DNA from: Spirochaetaceae bacterium
GTDB lineage: Bacteria; Spirochaetota; Spirochaetia; B11-G9
DNA: 5,182 nt
Direction of reading: 5' to 3'
Assembly: GCA_030600745.1 (NCBI GenBank)
Contig: JAUVLL010000248.1
Location: 1-5,182 of the forward strand
A program made the translations under genes and the position numbers. Shown one piece after another: positions 1-5,182 of this stretch. The notes beneath the pieces are model-generated. The model worked only from the letters and a program-made list of their open reading frames with translations, made no database searches and was not told where the DNA came from. Each line of letters opens with the position of its first letter. Positions within the stretch are counted from its first letter, which is position 1.

Positions 1-518
1 ATCAGGATGACCTTATTAAGAGTGATAAACTTATATTTCCTGGAGTAGGAGAAGCCGGCTATTCTATGAGAGTGCTTAAAGAGAGAGGTCTGGATAATTT
101 GCTAAAGGATTATTTTAAGTCAGGCAAACCACTTTTTGGTATCTGTCTTGGTTGTCAGATAGTTCTTGATTCTTCAGAAGAGAGTAATACTCCATGTCTT
201 GGACTCGCCCCGGGAATCTCCAGGGAGTTTTCTCATTCCATGGGTTTAAAAATTCCACATATGGGATGGAATCAGGTTAAACAGCAGGGGAAACATTATA
301 TTTTTCAGGATGTCCCTGATTCTGCCTCTTTTTATTTTGTACACTCCTATTATCCTGAGCTCAGGTTACCGGAATATGGTATTGCCTCTACTGAATATGG
401 GATTACTTTCACTTCAGGTTTTTCAGTGGAAAATCTTGTAGCGGTTCAGTTCCATCCAGAGAAATCTGGTCCCCATGGACTCAAAATTCTTGATAATTTT
501 ATTAAAGGACTGGATTAA
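1..518 (+). CDS. hisH: Imidazole glycerol phosphate synthase, glutaminase subunit HisH (5' end outside window)
   Basis: HisH hydrolyses glutamine and channels ammonia to HisF for the fifth step of cytoplasmic histidine biosynthesis. The reading frame is open from base 3, and 171 residues are visible. HisH is usually about 200 residues, so roughly 30 N-terminal residues are missing. Class I glutamine amidotransferase marks are all present: an oxyanion-strand PGVG near the start, the nucleophile Cys in GICLGCQ (codon 144-146), the conserved PHMGWN and YFVHSYY blocks, and the catalytic His and Glu in FHPEKS (codons 453-455 and 459-461). The residue two after GICLG's Gly-Leu is a second Cys where Met is common; this is probably harmless. 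The TAA stop shares its last A with the hisF ATG, so translation of the two subunits is likely coupled, as expected for a 1:1 complex. Identification is secure; the true start cannot be seen. Confidence 0.96.
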   Translation, partial: QDDLIKSDKLIFPGVGEAGYSMRVLKERGLDNLLKDYFKSGKPLFGICLGCQIVLDSSEESNTPCLGLAPGISREFSHSMGLKIPHMGWNQVKQQGKHYIFQDVPDSASFYFVHSYYPELRLPEYGIASTEYGITFTSGFSVENLVAVQFHPEKSGPHGLKILDNFIKGLD

Positions 519-1282
519 TGCTTCAGAAAAGAATAATTGTATGTCTTGATGTCAGAGATGGGAAAACTACAAAGGGTATTAAGTTTAAAGGAAACATCGA
601 TATCGGAGATCCTGTCAGAATGGCAGAGGATTATTACAGGCAAGGTGTTGATGAGCTTGTTTTTTATGATATAACAGCCTCTTCTGAAAAAAGAGGTATA
701 ATGATAGATGTTGTACAAAAAGTAGCAGAAAAGATATTTATCCCCTTCTCTGTAGGTGGTGGAATTAGAACTTTAGAGGATATGAAAAAAGTAATTCTTG
801 CCGGAGCAGAAAAGGTTAGTGTTAACAGTGCAGCAGTACTTGATCCTGCCATTATTTCGCAAGGAGCATCACATTTTGGAAAGCAGTGTATCGTTGTTGG
901 TATGGATGTAGCGGCGGATAAAGGTAAACCTTCCGGTTACGGCATTGTAATAAACGGCGGAAGAACACCTGTTAATCTTGATGCTTTTGAATGGGCAAAA
1001 AAGGTTGAATCACTTGGTGCAGGAGAGATTGTTCTTAACTCAATTGATGCAGACGGAACTAAAGAAGGATATGAACTGCAGTTAACAAAAATGATTTCTG
1101 AAGGAGTAGGTATTCCTGTTGTAGCATCAGGTGGTGCAGGTACCCCCCGGCACCTTGTTGATGTTTTTAAAAAAGGCCGTGCAGATGCTGCACTTATTGC
1201 CTCAATGGTTCATATGGATGGATACACTGTTGAAGGAATCAAAGAATTTCTTAAAAAAGAGGATATTCCTATTCGATTATGA
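518..1282 (+). CDS. hisF: Imidazole glycerol phosphate synthase, cyclase subunit HisF
   Basis: HisF uses ammonia from HisH to convert PRFAR into imidazole glycerol phosphate and AICAR. The 254-residue product has the full length of this (beta/alpha)8-barrel family. The two catalytic aspartates sit at their standard numbers: D11 in CLDV and D130 in VGMDV. Phosphate-binding and barrel motifs follow in order: YDITASSEKRG (residues 50-60), PFSVGGGIRT (76-85), SVNSAA (101-106), NSIDADGT (about 174-181) and VVASGGAGTP (about 201-210). The protein ends in IPIRL, close to the usual IPVRL. The start is supported by AAGGA at 505-509, eight bases before the ATG and inside the end of hisH. No hisA, hisI or hisE follows, so this is the 3' end of the visible his cluster. 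The wording FYDITAS and NSIDADGTK resembles deltaproteobacterial HisF by memory, not by search. Confidence 0.97.
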   Translation: MLQKRIIVCLDVRDGKTTKGIKFKGNIDIGDPVRMAEDYYRQGVDELVFYDITASSEKRGIMIDVVQKVAEKIFIPFSVGGGIRTLEDMKKVILAGAEKVSVNSAAVLDPAIISQGASHFGKQCIVVGMDVAADKGKPSGYGIVINGGRTPVNLDAFEWAKKVESLGAGEIVLNSIDADGTKEGYELQLTKMISEGVGIPVVASGGAGTPRHLVDVFKKGRADAALIASMVHMDGYTVEGIKEFLKKEDIPIRL

Positions 1283-1304
1283 TCAAATTTTAATATATAG
1301 GTTC

Positions 1305-1334
1305 TTGATTTTTATATACAATTATCTATATATT
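1305..1334 (+). promoter_or_regulatory. Possible sigma-70-type promoter for the FmdB-family gene
   Basis: The 95 bases between hisF and the zinc-ribbon gene are strongly AT-rich and contain no convincing terminator hairpin. A TTGATT box (1305-1310) lies 18 bases before TATATT (1329-1334), which fits a housekeeping promoter. In such AT-rich DNA, matches of this quality arise by chance, so read-through from the his genes is an equally good explanation for expression of the downstream gene. Confidence 0.3.
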
Positions 1335-1377
1335 ATATCTATGAATTAAAATTACAATAACTCATCGGAGAGATGTT

Positions 1378-1674
1378 ATGCCAACATATGATTATAAATG
1401 TGAAAGTTGTGGAAAGGTTTTTGAATATTTTCAATCAATGTCTGAAGAACCTATGACTGAATGTCCTGAATGTAAAGGTTCTTTAAAGCGCCTGATAGGT
1501 GGGGGGCTGGGAGTTATTTTTAAAGGGAGCAGTTTTTACGTAACAGACAATAAAAGTAAAAACAGCGGCAATGGTATTTCTAAGGTCGCATATACAGATA
1601 AACCAGGAAAATCTGAACCCACCCCGGTAAAAAAGACCGAACCCAAAAAAGAGACGGTAAACGCATCCACGTAG
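1378..1674 (+). CDS. FmdB-family zinc-ribbon protein
   Basis: A 98-residue protein of the FmdB putative regulatory / zinc-ribbon family. The N-terminal MPTYDYKCESCG is the family signature. Two CxxC pairs (C8/C11 and C29/C32) would hold one zinc ion, and GVIFKGSSFYVTD (about residues 45-57) is the conserved block after the ribbon. The remaining 40 or so residues form a polar, Lys/Pro/Thr-rich tail that is probably disordered and varies in this family. The start is well supported by GGAGAG at 1367-1372, five bases before the ATG. The name comes from a protein linked to formamidase expression in Methylophilus; no function is established for most members, and the his genes upstream do not suggest one. 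The last codon and TAG stop fall inside the inverted repeat at 1670-1713, so the C-terminus seems to be set by that repeat. Confidence 0.92.
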   Translation: MPTYDYKCESCGKVFEYFQSMSEEPMTECPECKGSLKRLIGGGLGVIFKGSSFYVTDNKSKNSGNGISKVAYTDKPGKSEPTPVKKTEPKKETVNAST

Positions 1675-1713
1675 GGGCGAACGGCTAAGGTTGCATAGCC
1701 GTTCGCCCCTACG
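1670..1713. repeat. Perfect 18-bp palindromic repeat ending both convergent genes
   Basis: The arms at 1670-1687 (CGTAGGGGCGAACGGCTA) and 1696-1713 are exact reverse complements, separated by an 8-base loop. The element is much more GC-rich than its surroundings. The termini GTAGGGGCG...CGCCCCTAC resemble dispersed palindromic repeats known in many bacterial genomes (recognised from memory). TAG at 1672-1674 ends the FmdB gene, and the mirror TAG (read on the minus strand from 1711-1709) ends thiI. The 34 bases between the two stops are entirely repeat. A transcript from either strand would form a strong hairpin that could slow polymerase or protect 3' ends, but neither side has a U-tract, so it is not a classical intrinsic terminator. 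Confidence 0.9.
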
Positions 1714-2872
1714 GTTTAAAATAAATCCTTTCTGCCTTTTCTGCTGCCTCTTTTAATAGATTTTCTCCCTCCAGCAAAATAAAAGATTTTTTCAATTTTT
1801 CTCTGTCAGGAGTTACCAGAGGGTGTTTAGGAGAGAAAATCGTACAGCAATCCTCAAATGGAAGAATAGACGTCTCGAAAGTGTCTATAGATTTTGCAAT
1901 TTTTATTATATCTTCTTTATCCATACCTATAAGTGGTCTGAATATTGTTAAATCTGTTTCACTCCCGGTGTATCTTATACTTTCGACAGTCTGGCTTGCT
2001 ACCTGGCTAAGAGATTCCCCTGTAACAAGACAGATATTACCTCTGTTTTTGGATATTAATTCTGCAATTTTAACCATTCCTGCGCGCATTAGAAGCGTGA
2101 TTTCCTCTTCTCTTGCTTTTTGTTTGAGTAGAAGCTGAAAATCTGTGAATGAAACCACAAAAAGGCTTAGTCCTGAAAGATAAGGAGCAATTTTTTCTGC
2201 CAGTGATTTAACCTTTAAAAGAGCATCATCTGATGTATATGGGTAGGCATGGAAATATACAGCATCCATTCTAAGACCTCTTTTAGCCATCAGGTAACCT
2301 GCAACAGGGGAGTCTATCCCTCCGGATAAAAGAAGCATTCCTTTTCCGGCACTTCCTACAGGTAATCCTCCTGTACCTTTTTCCTGTGCACCGTAGATAT
2401 AGGCAAGGTCTCGTATTTCAATACTGATAGTCCAGTCGGGGTTATGGACATCAACTTTTAATGACGGTATGGAATCAAGAAGATATTCTCCAATCAAAGA
2501 AGATATCTCATAGGAAGTATATTTAAATCCTTTATCAGCACGTCTGGATTCAATTTTAAATGTTCCCGCCGGATAGCTTATTGCAAGTTCATTGGCGAAA
2601 TCCAGTGCAGCAGTTTTTATGTCTTCAATATTTTTTTTTACTTTTACTGCCCGTGTAAAACCTACAAGGCCGGGTGTAGTTGATAAAGCATACTGTATAT
2701 TTTTGATATCACTTTCATCAGTTTCAAGAAAAAATCTCCCTTTTTGTATGGTTATTCTGGAAGGTTTCCTGAGCTTTTTTTTAATATTGAATCTCAGTTG
2801 TTTTTCAAATCTGGATCTATTACCTTTTTTGAGTGATATTTCACCAATTTTTATCAAATACAGATTATCCAT
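1709..2872 (-). CDS. thiI: tRNA uracil-4-sulfurtransferase ThiI (short form, no rhodanese domain)
   Basis: ThiI adenylates U8 of tRNA and replaces its oxygen with sulfur to give 4-thiouridine, a near-UV sensor; some members also serve thiamine thiazole synthesis. The 387-residue product has an N-terminal ferredoxin-like region and THUMP domain (about residues 1-165). The PP-loop ATPase domain follows, with SGGIDSP at 183-189, TGESLSQVASQT at 284-295 and RPLIGMDKEDI at 312-322. It ends soon after EDCCTIFSPKHP (340-351), so the rhodanese domain of E. coli ThiI (482 residues) is absent, as in the Bacillus form of about 400 residues. C342 and C343 are the likely sulfur-handling residues. The motif usually reads SLGQVASQT; here Gly is Ser289. 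GGAG (2881-2878) lies five bases before the ATG. The gene follows the desulfurase by 16 bases, clearly an operon. The TAG stop is part of the palindromic repeat. Confidence 0.95.
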   Translation of the reverse strand: MDNLYLIKIGEISLKKGNRSRFEKQLRFNIKKKLRKPSRITIQKGRFFLETDESDIKNIQYALSTTPGLVGFTRAVKVKKNIEDIKTAALDFANELAISYPAGTFKIESRRADKGFKYTSYEISSLIGEYLLDSIPSLKVDVHNPDWTISIEIRDLAYIYGAQEKGTGGLPVGSAGKGMLLLSGGIDSPVAGYLMAKRGLRMDAVYFHAYPYTSDDALLKVKSLAEKIAPYLSGLSLFVVSFTDFQLLLKQKAREEEITLLMRAGMVKIAELISKNRGNICLVTGESLSQVASQTVESIRYTGSETDLTIFRPLIGMDKEDIIKIAKSIDTFETSILPFEDCCTIFSPKHPLVTPDREKLKKSFILLEGENLLKEAAEKAERIYFKP

Positions 2873-2888
2873 TTTTGCTCCATAAAGT

Positions 2889-4061
2889 TTATCTAAGATA
2901 TTTTTTTAGTTCTGAAAGCTTTTCATCTAAAATATTACAGAAATCTATTATATTTTCTTCTGTTGTTGAACACCCTGTAGATATTCTAATTGAACCTGCG
3001 GCATCCTTTTCTGATATCCCTGAGGCAATCAAAACCCTGCCTTGTTTTTTTCTGTTTTTGGAGGAGCATGCTGAACCTGTAGAAATAAAAATACATTCAT
3101 CACTTAGAACGCGTACAAGAACTTCTCCCGGAACCGGAGATACTGTAGCACTTACTATAAAGGAAGAATATTGTAGAGTATCATCTGTTTTAGATCTAAA
3201 AAGGACTTCAACTCCATCTATTTTTAGGAGTTTTGTAATAAGAAGTGATTTTAAATAAGCTGCATGTTTTATATTGTTATTAAGCTTATTCAAACTTTCT
3301 TTCATAGCTCTTGTAAATGCCATTATTCCTGCAATATTCTCTGTACCGGGTCTGATTGAAAATTCCTGACCTCCACCTGGTGATAGAACAGATATAGGTT
3401 TTTTTAAATATAATAAACCCGTTCCCTTTGATCCACCTATCTTATGAGCACTGAAAGAAGCTGAATCTATATCGAGTAAACCAGGTTTAAAAGGTATCTT
3501 CCCAAGGGCCTGTACTGCATCTGTATGAATATGTATTGATCGGCCATTTGTTTGTTGAAAATTTCTAATTATGGAAATAAGACTTTTCAATGGCTGAATT
3601 GCTCCTGTTTCGTTATTTACTGTCATTATAGAAACAAATACAGTGTTAGGTTTTAACAATGGAATAAGATCATTTGAATTGATAAATCCATTTAAATCCG
3701 GCTTGATATATGATATATCAAATCCAGTATCTTTAAGAGTTGTTGAGTATTCGTAAATTGAAGGGTGTTCGATTGCAGAAATAATTATATGTCCTTTTGA
3801 TTTTTTCCGAAAAAGAGATGATATAACAATATTGTTGGATTCTGTTCCGCCGGAAGTAAAGACAAGTTGTTCAGGTTTTGTCCCCAGTAAAGTTGCACAC
3901 ATCTTTCTACTATTATCTATTTGAATTCCGGCAGTTTTCCCTTCTATGTGTATGGAAGATGGATTCCCTTGAAACGTTAATAATGCATCTGCAATAAATG
4001 AAGGCAGGTCGGCGTTTATAGGAGCTGATGCAGCCCAGTCAAGATATATGCTGTTTTTCAT
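2889..4061 (-). CDS. Cysteine desulfurase, NifS/IscS family (likely sulfur donor to ThiI)
   Basis: A PLP enzyme that converts cysteine to alanine and keeps the sulfur as a cysteine persulfide. The 390-residue length and order of motifs fit class V aminotransferase desulfurases: N-terminal IYLDWAASAP, SGGTESNN (70-77, PLP phosphate region), H99 in IEHPS (stacks on PLP), NNETGAIQP (149-157), D181 in HTDAVQ, Schiff-base K207 in SAHKIGGSKG, RPGTEN (237-242), and catalytic C332 in STGSACSS on the mobile loop. The cluster lacks IscU, IscR, SufB or other Fe-S assembly genes, and thiI starts 16 bases downstream. It therefore probably feeds tRNA thiolation, like Bacillus NifZ beside ThiI, although wider use in Fe-S assembly is not excluded. 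The ATG has no Shine-Dalgarno sequence, and an in-frame TAG lies a few codons upstream, so no earlier start is available. YLDWAA replaces the common YLDNAA/YLDHAA, a tolerated position. Confidence 0.94.
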   Translation of the reverse strand: MKNSIYLDWAASAPINADLPSFIADALLTFQGNPSSIHIEGKTAGIQIDNSRKMCATLLGTKPEQLVFTSGGTESNNIVISSLFRKKSKGHIIISAIEHPSIYEYSTTLKDTGFDISYIKPDLNGFINSNDLIPLLKPNTVFVSIMTVNNETGAIQPLKSLISIIRNFQQTNGRSIHIHTDAVQALGKIPFKPGLLDIDSASFSAHKIGGSKGTGLLYLKKPISVLSPGGGQEFSIRPGTENIAGIMAFTRAMKESLNKLNNNIKHAAYLKSLLITKLLKIDGVEVLFRSKTDDTLQYSSFIVSATVSPVPGEVLVRVLSDECIFISTGSACSSKNRKKQGRVLIASGISEKDAAGSIRISTGCSTTEENIIDFCNILDEKLSELKKYLR

Positions 4062-4067
4062 ATTTGG

Positions 4068-4096
4068 ATAATAAGCAAACTAATCATTCATTTCAA
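4068..4096 (-). promoter_or_regulatory. Promoter of the desulfurase-thiI operon, placed for a leaderless mRNA
   Basis: Read on the minus strand, TTGAAA (4096-4091) and TATTAT (4073-4068) are separated by exactly 17 bases; each differs from the sigma-70 consensus at one position. With the usual spacing from the -10 box, transcription would begin at 4061, the A of the desulfurase ATG. No Shine-Dalgarno sequence precedes that ATG, which agrees with a leaderless transcript. Confidence 0.6.
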
Positions 4097-4120
4097 TGTA
4101 ATTTTAAATTAAATACATGG
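4094..4120. promoter_or_regulatory. Imperfect dyad, possible operator in the divergent region
   Basis: The dyad is centred on 4107: ATGTA (4096-4100) faces TACAT (4114-4118), with further pairing at 4094/4120 and 4102-4103/4111-4112. Eight of 13 symmetric positions pair. It touches the -35 box of the desulfurase promoter and lies in front of an ArsR-type gene, a sensible place for a repressor site. AT-richness makes a chance dyad quite possible. Confidence 0.22.
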
Positions 4121-4153
4121 TTTTTTAATAAAATACTGCTTGCAAAAGCCTTA

Positions 4154-4159
4154 TATAAT
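4154..4159 (+). promoter_or_regulatory. Perfect -10 box before the ArsR-type gene
   Basis: TATAAT is exact, but no good -35 box lies 16-19 bases upstream, where the sequence is plain AT-rich DNA. Transcription would start near 4166, about ten bases before the ATG at 4176. That would exclude the TTG at 4140 and the ATG at 4158 as start codons. A promoter with a good -10 and a poor -35 is often helped or tightly controlled by a bound regulator. Confidence 0.4.
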
Positions 4160-4175
4160 GTGTACTGTATATAGC

Positions 4176-4463
4176 ATGAAAGAAAAGACATGTTGTTCCG
4201 GTATTATTATTGAATCCTACGCAGAAAAACTTAAAGTATGCGGTCATCCTTTAAGACTAAAAATATTGTGTCTTATAGAAGATGAGGATGCATGTGTTAC
4301 TGACTTGTGGACGTGTCTCAATCAGTCTCAGCCTGTAATCTCTCAGCATTTAGCAGTTTTAAAGGAAAAGGATATTGTTGTATCAGAAGTTAAGGGCAAT
4401 AAAAGATTCTACTCTATCTCAGATCCTTTTATAAAAACTCTAATCAGGGATATGCTTTCTTAG
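4176..4463 (+). CDS. ArsR-family winged-helix transcriptional regulator, cysteine-rich
   Basis: A 95-residue ArsR/SmtB-type repressor, the normal size for the family. A helical start leads to LKVCGHPLRLKIL (19-31, the LxxLxxxxRLxIL signature). The recognition helix-turn-helix is at about 40-63 (CVTDLWTCLNQSQPVISQHL), followed by the wing (VVSEVKGNKRFYSI, 68-81). Cysteines occur at 6, 7, 22, 32, 40 and 47. C40 corresponds to the first Cys of the ELCVCD metal-binding motif of ArsR/CadC proteins, while the second is Thr42. With the N-terminal CC pair it could form a soft-metal or thiol-reactive site, but the ligand is unknown. In-frame starts also exist at ATG 4158 and TTG 4140; 4176 is preferred because the -10 box overlaps the others and the N-terminus then has family length. 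None of the starts has a clear Shine-Dalgarno sequence. The gene is divergent from the desulfurase operon and lies just ahead of aroB. Confidence 0.88.
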   Translation: MKEKTCCSGIIIESYAEKLKVCGHPLRLKILCLIEDEDACVTDLWTCLNQSQPVISQHLAVLKEKDIVVSEVKGNKRFYSISDPFIKTLIRDMLS

Positions 4464-4465
4464 GA
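4462..4465 (+). promoter_or_regulatory. Ribosome binding site that decides the TTG start of aroB
   Basis: AGGA overlaps the TAG stop of the ArsR-type gene and sits seven bases before TTG at 4473. No ATG or GTG lies between that stop and the start of conserved sequence in this frame, so this site supports the TTG and suggests translational coupling of the two genes. Confidence 0.6.
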
Positions 4466-4472
4466 TATTCTT

Positions 4473-5182
4473 TTGAAAGAAAAAATATTTAAAATTGGAA
4501 GAAAAGAAACTAAAATAAAGTTTCTCGATTATTCAGAATTGCTGAAATTTAATTTTAAAGCAGTACTGGCAACTTTTGATACTAATACCAGAAAACTTTT
4601 TCCTGAAAATATTGCTGTAGAAGAGTTAGTCCTTGAGTCGGGTGAAATAACAAAAAAATGGGGAAGTGTCGAATCCATTATATCCAAAGCCATTGAAATG
4701 GGTGCTGCCCGGGACTCGCTGTTTGTTGGAGCAGGTGGAGGTGTAATCTGTGATATGGCTGCTTTCGCAGGGTCTATCTACATGCGTGGTGCAGAAGTAA
4801 TACTAATTCCGACTACCCTCCTTGCTATGGCGGATGCTGCTCTCGGTGGTAAAACAGGTATCGATTTTAAGGGCTACAAAAACATGATAGGAACTTTTGC
4901 ACCGGCTTCAGAAGTCCGGATATGTATTGACCTGCTCATGACTCTGCCTGACCGCGAATATATGAACGGTTTGGGCGAAATTATAAAACATGGATTACTT
5001 AGGGATACTGAGATTTTAACGATTCTTAATAATGAGCGTAAATCTGTTTTAGCCAGGAGCAAGGATATTTTGACAGAGTTGGTTGATCGTTCCATAAGTG
5101 TAAAGGGGTGGTATGTGGAGCAGGATGCCGTTGAATCCGGTATTAGAGCACATCTGAATCTTGGTCACACCTTTGGTCATGC
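4473..5182 (+). CDS. aroB: 3-dehydroquinate synthase AroB (3' end outside window)
   Basis: AroB converts DAHP to 3-dehydroquinate, the second step of the shikimate pathway, using NAD+ and a divalent metal. The frame stays open to the window end and shows 236 of the usual 350-370 residues. Motifs seen are the NAD-binding GAGGGVICDMAAF (86-98), PTTLLAMADAALGGKTGID (113-131), GYKNMIGTF (134-142), LPDREYMNGLGEIIKHG (158-174) and NLGHTFGH (229-236). E169 and H232 match two of the three metal ligands; the third lies beyond the window. The usual GGGVxGD Gly is C93, and AxFA replaces AGFA. This variant reminds me of spirochaete AroB proteins, but close relatives such as sugar-phosphate cyclases cannot be fully excluded without the C-terminus. 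The gene starts with TTG, nine bases after the ArsR-type stop and in the same frame, so the two probably share one mRNA. Confidence 0.9.
   Translation, partial: MKEKIFKIGRKETKIKFLDYSELLKFNFKAVLATFDTNTRKLFPENIAVEELVLESGEITKKWGSVESIISKAIEMGAARDSLFVGAGGGVICDMAAFAGSIYMRGAEVILIPTTLLAMADAALGGKTGIDFKGYKNMIGTFAPASEVRICIDLLMTLPDREYMNGLGEIIKHGLLRDTEILTILNNERKSVLARSKDILTELVDRSISVKGWYVEQDAVESGIRAHLNLGHTFGH

Noticed and set aside
5..1282. HisH/HisF as O-antigen-type amidotransferase paralogues rather than histidine enzymes
   Set aside because: HisF keeps D11 in CLDV and D130, together with DITASSEKRG, as in true histidine enzymes; the O-antigen paralogues have altered versions of the first strand.
1283..1377. 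Terminator or small RNA between hisF and the FmdB-family gene
   Set aside because: The stretch is AT-rich without a stable GC stem or recognisable RNA motif; only a weak promoter candidate is supported.
1670..1713. CRISPR repeat or attachment site
   Set aside because: The palindrome occurs only once in the window, with no spacer-like units, and there are no cas, integrase or tRNA genes nearby.
1670..1730. The 18-bp hairpin as a bidirectional intrinsic terminator
   Set aside because: Neither strand has a run of U after the stem (GTTTAAAATAAA on plus, TGGATGCG on minus). It is kept as a repeat; a terminator role is only possible, not shown.
2833..3258. Plus-strand open frame of 141 codons opposite the desulfurase and thiI start
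   Set aside because: It lies antisense to two confidently identified enzymes, has no family motifs, and its composition is that of a reverse-complemented gene.
4138..4149. Small hairpin GCTT-GCAA-AAGC
   Set aside because: A four-base stem is too short and AT-rich to be meaningful.
4140..4175. Longer ArsR-type protein starting at TTG 4140 or ATG 4158
   Set aside because: No Shine-Dalgarno sequence precedes either, a perfect TATAAT overlaps this segment, and the extra residues match nothing in the family. They remain possible alternatives.

Overview
The window is an AT-rich, gene-dense stretch of a bacterial chromosome carrying housekeeping genes. It holds six protein genes, two of them cut by the window edges, in four transcription blocks. 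Going by remembered family sequences only, the organism looks like an anaerobe of the Desulfobacterota or Spirochaetota. The HisF wording recalls deltaproteobacterial HisF, while the AroB and ArsR wording recalls spirochaete proteins. No marker in the window settles the phylum.

Bases 1-1674 (plus strand): the 3' end of hisH overlaps hisF by one base. Together they encode the glutamine amidotransferase and cyclase halves of imidazole-glycerol-phosphate synthase (histidine biosynthesis, feeding AICAR to purine synthesis). After a 95-base AT-rich gap with a possible promoter comes a small FmdB-type zinc-ribbon protein of unknown function.

Bases 1670-1713: a perfect 18-bp inverted repeat fills the whole junction between the convergent fmdB and thiI genes. 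Its two mirror-image ends supply the TAG stop codon of both genes.

Bases 1709-4061 (minus strand): a NifS/IscS-type cysteine desulfurase is followed 16 bases later by thiI, whose product is a short ThiI without a rhodanese domain. The likely joint role is 4-thiouridine synthesis at tRNA position 8, with the desulfurase supplying persulfide sulfur. The promoter predicted for this pair lies so close to the ATG that the transcript would be leaderless.

Bases 4062-5182: a 114-base divergent intergenic region with regulatory signals, then a small cysteine-rich ArsR-type repressor. Its stop codon overlaps the Shine-Dalgarno sequence of aroB (3-dehydroquinate synthase, shikimate pathway), which starts with TTG and runs off the window. 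The regulator could act on its own operon, on the divergent sulfur operon, or on both.

Nothing here amounts to a clearly new system. The most notable points are the repeat that ends two genes at once, the predicted leaderless desulfurase mRNA, and a thiol-rich ArsR regulator placed between a sulfur-transfer operon and a metalloenzyme gene.
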